Positions 5,256 to 6,752 of a DNA stretch of 6,752 bases are shown here, in pieces. Source of the stretch: Chloroflexota bacterium. Lineage in GTDB: Bacteria > Chloroflexota > Ktedonobacteria > Ktedonobacterales > Ktedonobacteraceae. The translations under genes and the position numbers were made by a program. Position 1 is the first letter of the stretch. Every line of letters starts with the position of its first letter. The DNA is taken from positions 1 to 6,752 of the forward strand of contig VBHI01000370.1 of the NCBI GenBank assembly GCA_005881495.1, written 5' to 3'. A model generated the notes under the pieces. It saw nothing but the letters and a program-made list of their open reading frames with translations. It made no database searches and had not been told where the DNA came from.

Positions 5256-6713
5256 ATGTATAGAGTAGCGTACTTGGAGCAAAGTGACAAGATGAGCGAG
5301 CAGGTACGTCTGAGTATGTTCGAGACCGTCTATGCGCCGGAGTTGCTGCGGGACTGTGCCCAGCAAAGCCCGACGCGTCAGCAGAAACGACGGCGAGTGC
5401 GGCATTTTACGGCGCTGAGCGTGCTGTGGTTTGTGTTGGCGATGGTGCTGTGGAGCCGCACCGCGCAAGGGCGCGTGTGGGATAAATTGACCCATTGGCT
5501 CCAAGATCGGGTGGCAGGGTCACCGCAAGAGCCAGCCGGGGCCTCGGCACTCTCGTATCAGCGCGAACTGCTGGGAGTCGAACCGGTCAAGCAGTTGTTT
5601 GAGCAAGGCACGCATGTGCTGTGTGAGCAGCAGACGCCGGGGGCGTGGTATCAGGGCCATCGGCTGATGGCGTTGGATGGCAGCCTGTTCAATCTGCCTG
5701 ATACGGCGGCCAATGAACACGCCTTTGGGCGCAGCAGCAATCAGTATGGCAAGGGGGCCTACCCACAGGCACGCGCGGTGTTCCTGACGGAATGTGGCAG
5801 CCATGCCACGGTCGGGCTGCATATCGGCAGATATGACGAGGCCGAACTGCATGGAGCCTATGCGCTCTTGCCGCACCTGTCGCGAGGCATGCTGCTGATG
5901 CACGATGCCAACTTCTTTGGCGGAGCCTATCTGGAAGCGCTCAACGCCAAGGGGGTCCTGGCGCTGTTCGCCCTCCCGAGCACGGTAGCGGTCCAGCGCC
6001 GACGCAACCTGCCCGATGGCAGTTACCTGGCACTGCTCAAGCCCAACGCGCGGGCGGTCTATCCTATGCAGCAGCCGGTGTGGGTGCGCGTCATCGAGTA
6101 TCAGATCACCGATGAGCGCCTGGGCGAACCGGGGCAGGTGTATCGCTTAGCCACCACCTGGCTCAACCCGCGCACCGCCCCGGCCAAAGAGTTGATCGTG
6201 CTCTATCATGAGCGCTGGGAGATCGAGATTGTGGTGGACGAGATCAAAACGCACCTGCGCGTGCAGCAGAAGGTGTTGCGGTCGCACACTCCCGAGGGGG
6301 TGCGACAGGAGCTCTACGCGCTGTTCGTGGTGCATTTTGCCATCCGCGCCCTGATGTATCACTCCGCGCTGCAGGCCGAGCTGGACCCGGATCGCTTGAG
6401 TTTCACGGAGGCCGTCTTTCAACTCTGCGAAGCGGTGGCCGATGAGCGGGGCGAAGAGTCGCCAGCTCTGCGGCAGTGGCGCGCCCAGCGACTATGTCAG
6501 CGCTTGCGACGTAACCTGTTGCCCCAGCGGCAGTTGCGTATCAACCGCCGGGAGATCAAGCAAGTCTACCACAAGTACAAACCCAAGAAGCGTCAGGCCC
6601 CTCCGCCTGAACCGTTTCAGCCAGGAGAGCGCTTTGAGGATTTTGTGATGGTGCTGGTTCGACCGCTTGGCTCCAAACAGTTGGCCGAGGCGATCCCGCT
6701 GGGCCTTAATTGA
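5256..6713 (+). CDS. IS4-family DDE transposase (485 aa)
   Basis: This enzyme cuts and joins the ends of the surrounding element through an RNase H-like DDE active site. The N-terminal 85 residues are basic and helical (RQQKRRRVRHFTALSVLWFV), like the IS4 N-terminal domain that binds the terminal repeats. The catalytic core has Asp141 in ALDGSLFNLPDT, Asp217 in LLMHDANFFG, and the IS4 signature Y-2-R-3-E-6-K as Tyr317, Arg320, Glu324 and Lys331 in YHERWEIEIVVDEIKTHL. All three acidic residues are present, and no stop or frameshift interrupts the gene, so it could be active. The C-terminus is basic and Pro-rich (YKPKKRQAPPPEPFQPGERF). ATG 5256 is preceded by AAAGGAAG at about 8 nt; an in-frame ATG at 5292 (MSEQVRLS) has a poorer upstream region. 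The TGA stop (6711-6713) lies inside the right terminal inverted repeat. Confidence 0.95.
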   Translation: MYRVAYLEQSDKMSEQVRLSMFETVYAPELLRDCAQQSPTRQQKRRRVRHFTALSVLWFVLAMVLWSRTAQGRVWDKLTHWLQDRVAGSPQEPAGASALSYQRELLGVEPVKQLFEQGTHVLCEQQTPGAWYQGHRLMALDGSLFNLPDTAANEHAFGRSSNQYGKGAYPQARAVFLTECGSHATVGLHIGRYDEAELHGAYALLPHLSRGMLLMHDANFFGGAYLEALNAKGVLALFALPSTVAVQRRRNLPDGSYLALLKPNARAVYPMQQPVWVRVIEYQITDERLGEPGQVYRLATTWLNPRTAPAKELIVLYHERWEIEIVVDEIKTHLRVQQKVLRSHTPEGVRQELYALFVVHFAIRALMYHSALQAELDPDRLSFTEAVFQLCEAVADERGEESPALRQWRAQRLCQRLRRNLLPQRQLRINRREIKQVYHKYKPKKRQAPPPEPFQPGERFEDFVMVLVRPLGSKQLAEAIPLGLN

Positions 6714-6740
6714 AATGTATTGGTACCAAGGCCACCCTGT
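6710..6740 (-). repeat. Right terminal inverted repeat of the IS4-family element
   Basis: On the minus strand this reads ACAGGGTGGCCTTGGTA followed by CCAATACATTTCAA. It matches the left end except for an extra 3 nt after ACAGGG and small differences before the perfect inner 14 bp. It contains the transposase stop codon. Confidence 0.8.
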
Positions 6741-6752
6741 TGCTCAAATCTT

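Larger units (their letters stand above)
5129..6740 (+). mobile_element. IS4-family insertion sequence, both ends present (1612 bp)
   Basis: The element is delimited by imperfect terminal inverted repeats, and the only gene inside is a DDE transposase. The inner 14 bp of each repeat are identical (CCAATACATTTCAA at 5143-5156; its complement at 6710-6723). The outer parts share ACAGGG and CCTTG with a 3-nt length difference. The size fits the IS4 family. I see no direct target duplication: the 8-12 bases outside the left end (ending CGCGAAGTG) do not match those outside the right end (starting TGCTCAAATC). The copy may be old, or rearranged on one side, or the true ends may differ by a few bases. 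It sits 47 nt downstream of the DHFR-like gene and interrupts no recognisable gene on the left; its right flank is cut off after 12 nt. Confidence 0.85.

Noticed and set aside
5085..5504. Minus-strand open frame of 139 codons across the IS left end
   Set aside because: It crosses the element boundary and overlaps the transposase start; a shadow frame.

Overview
The window looks like an accessory region of a soil bacterium of the Ktedonobacterales type (Chloroflexota). This is inferred from three things: the large NB-ARC/TPR/LuxR-type regulator, whose C-terminus ends in an ISPRTVNAHL...HHLL-like helix-turn-helix common in that group; the mix of VOC, DHFR-like and alpha/beta-hydrolase genes; and long non-coding gaps with gene debris and an insertion sequence. 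No rRNA, tRNA or housekeeping gene is present to confirm it. All recognisable genes are on the + strand.

Layout. Positions 2-1995: 3' part of a large ATP-binding LuxR-family regulator that enters from the left edge and is broken by one frameshift near 985-1000. Positions 1996-2326: non-coding, holding the first copy of a diverged repeat (about 2057-2184) and a nested stem-loop region (2196-2261) that may be an RNA leader. Positions 2327-2992: an unrecognised multi-pass membrane protein of 221 residues. Positions 3180-3599: a VOC (glyoxalase/dioxygenase superfamily) protein. Positions 3600-4244: a gene-poor stretch with the second repeat copy (about 3748-3866) and what looks like a small frame-broken gene with a C-terminal membrane helix (3896-4205). 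Positions 4245-4495: a collapsed alpha/beta-hydrolase remnant that keeps only about 45 N-terminal residues. Positions 4521-5081: an intact RibD-C/DHFR-like reductase. Positions 5129-6740: a complete-looking IS4-family insertion sequence of 1612 bp with imperfect terminal inverted repeats and one 485-residue DDE transposase.

No operon or pathway is evident. The genes are separated by gaps with their own ribosome binding sites, and two or three loci are decaying. The most useful observations are the delimited IS element, the repeat pair that brackets the membrane-protein/VOC segment, the structured leader before the membrane-protein gene, and the frameshift in the regulator. I do not see a convincing new multi-gene system (no CRISPR array, retron, or toxin-antitoxin or defence cassette).
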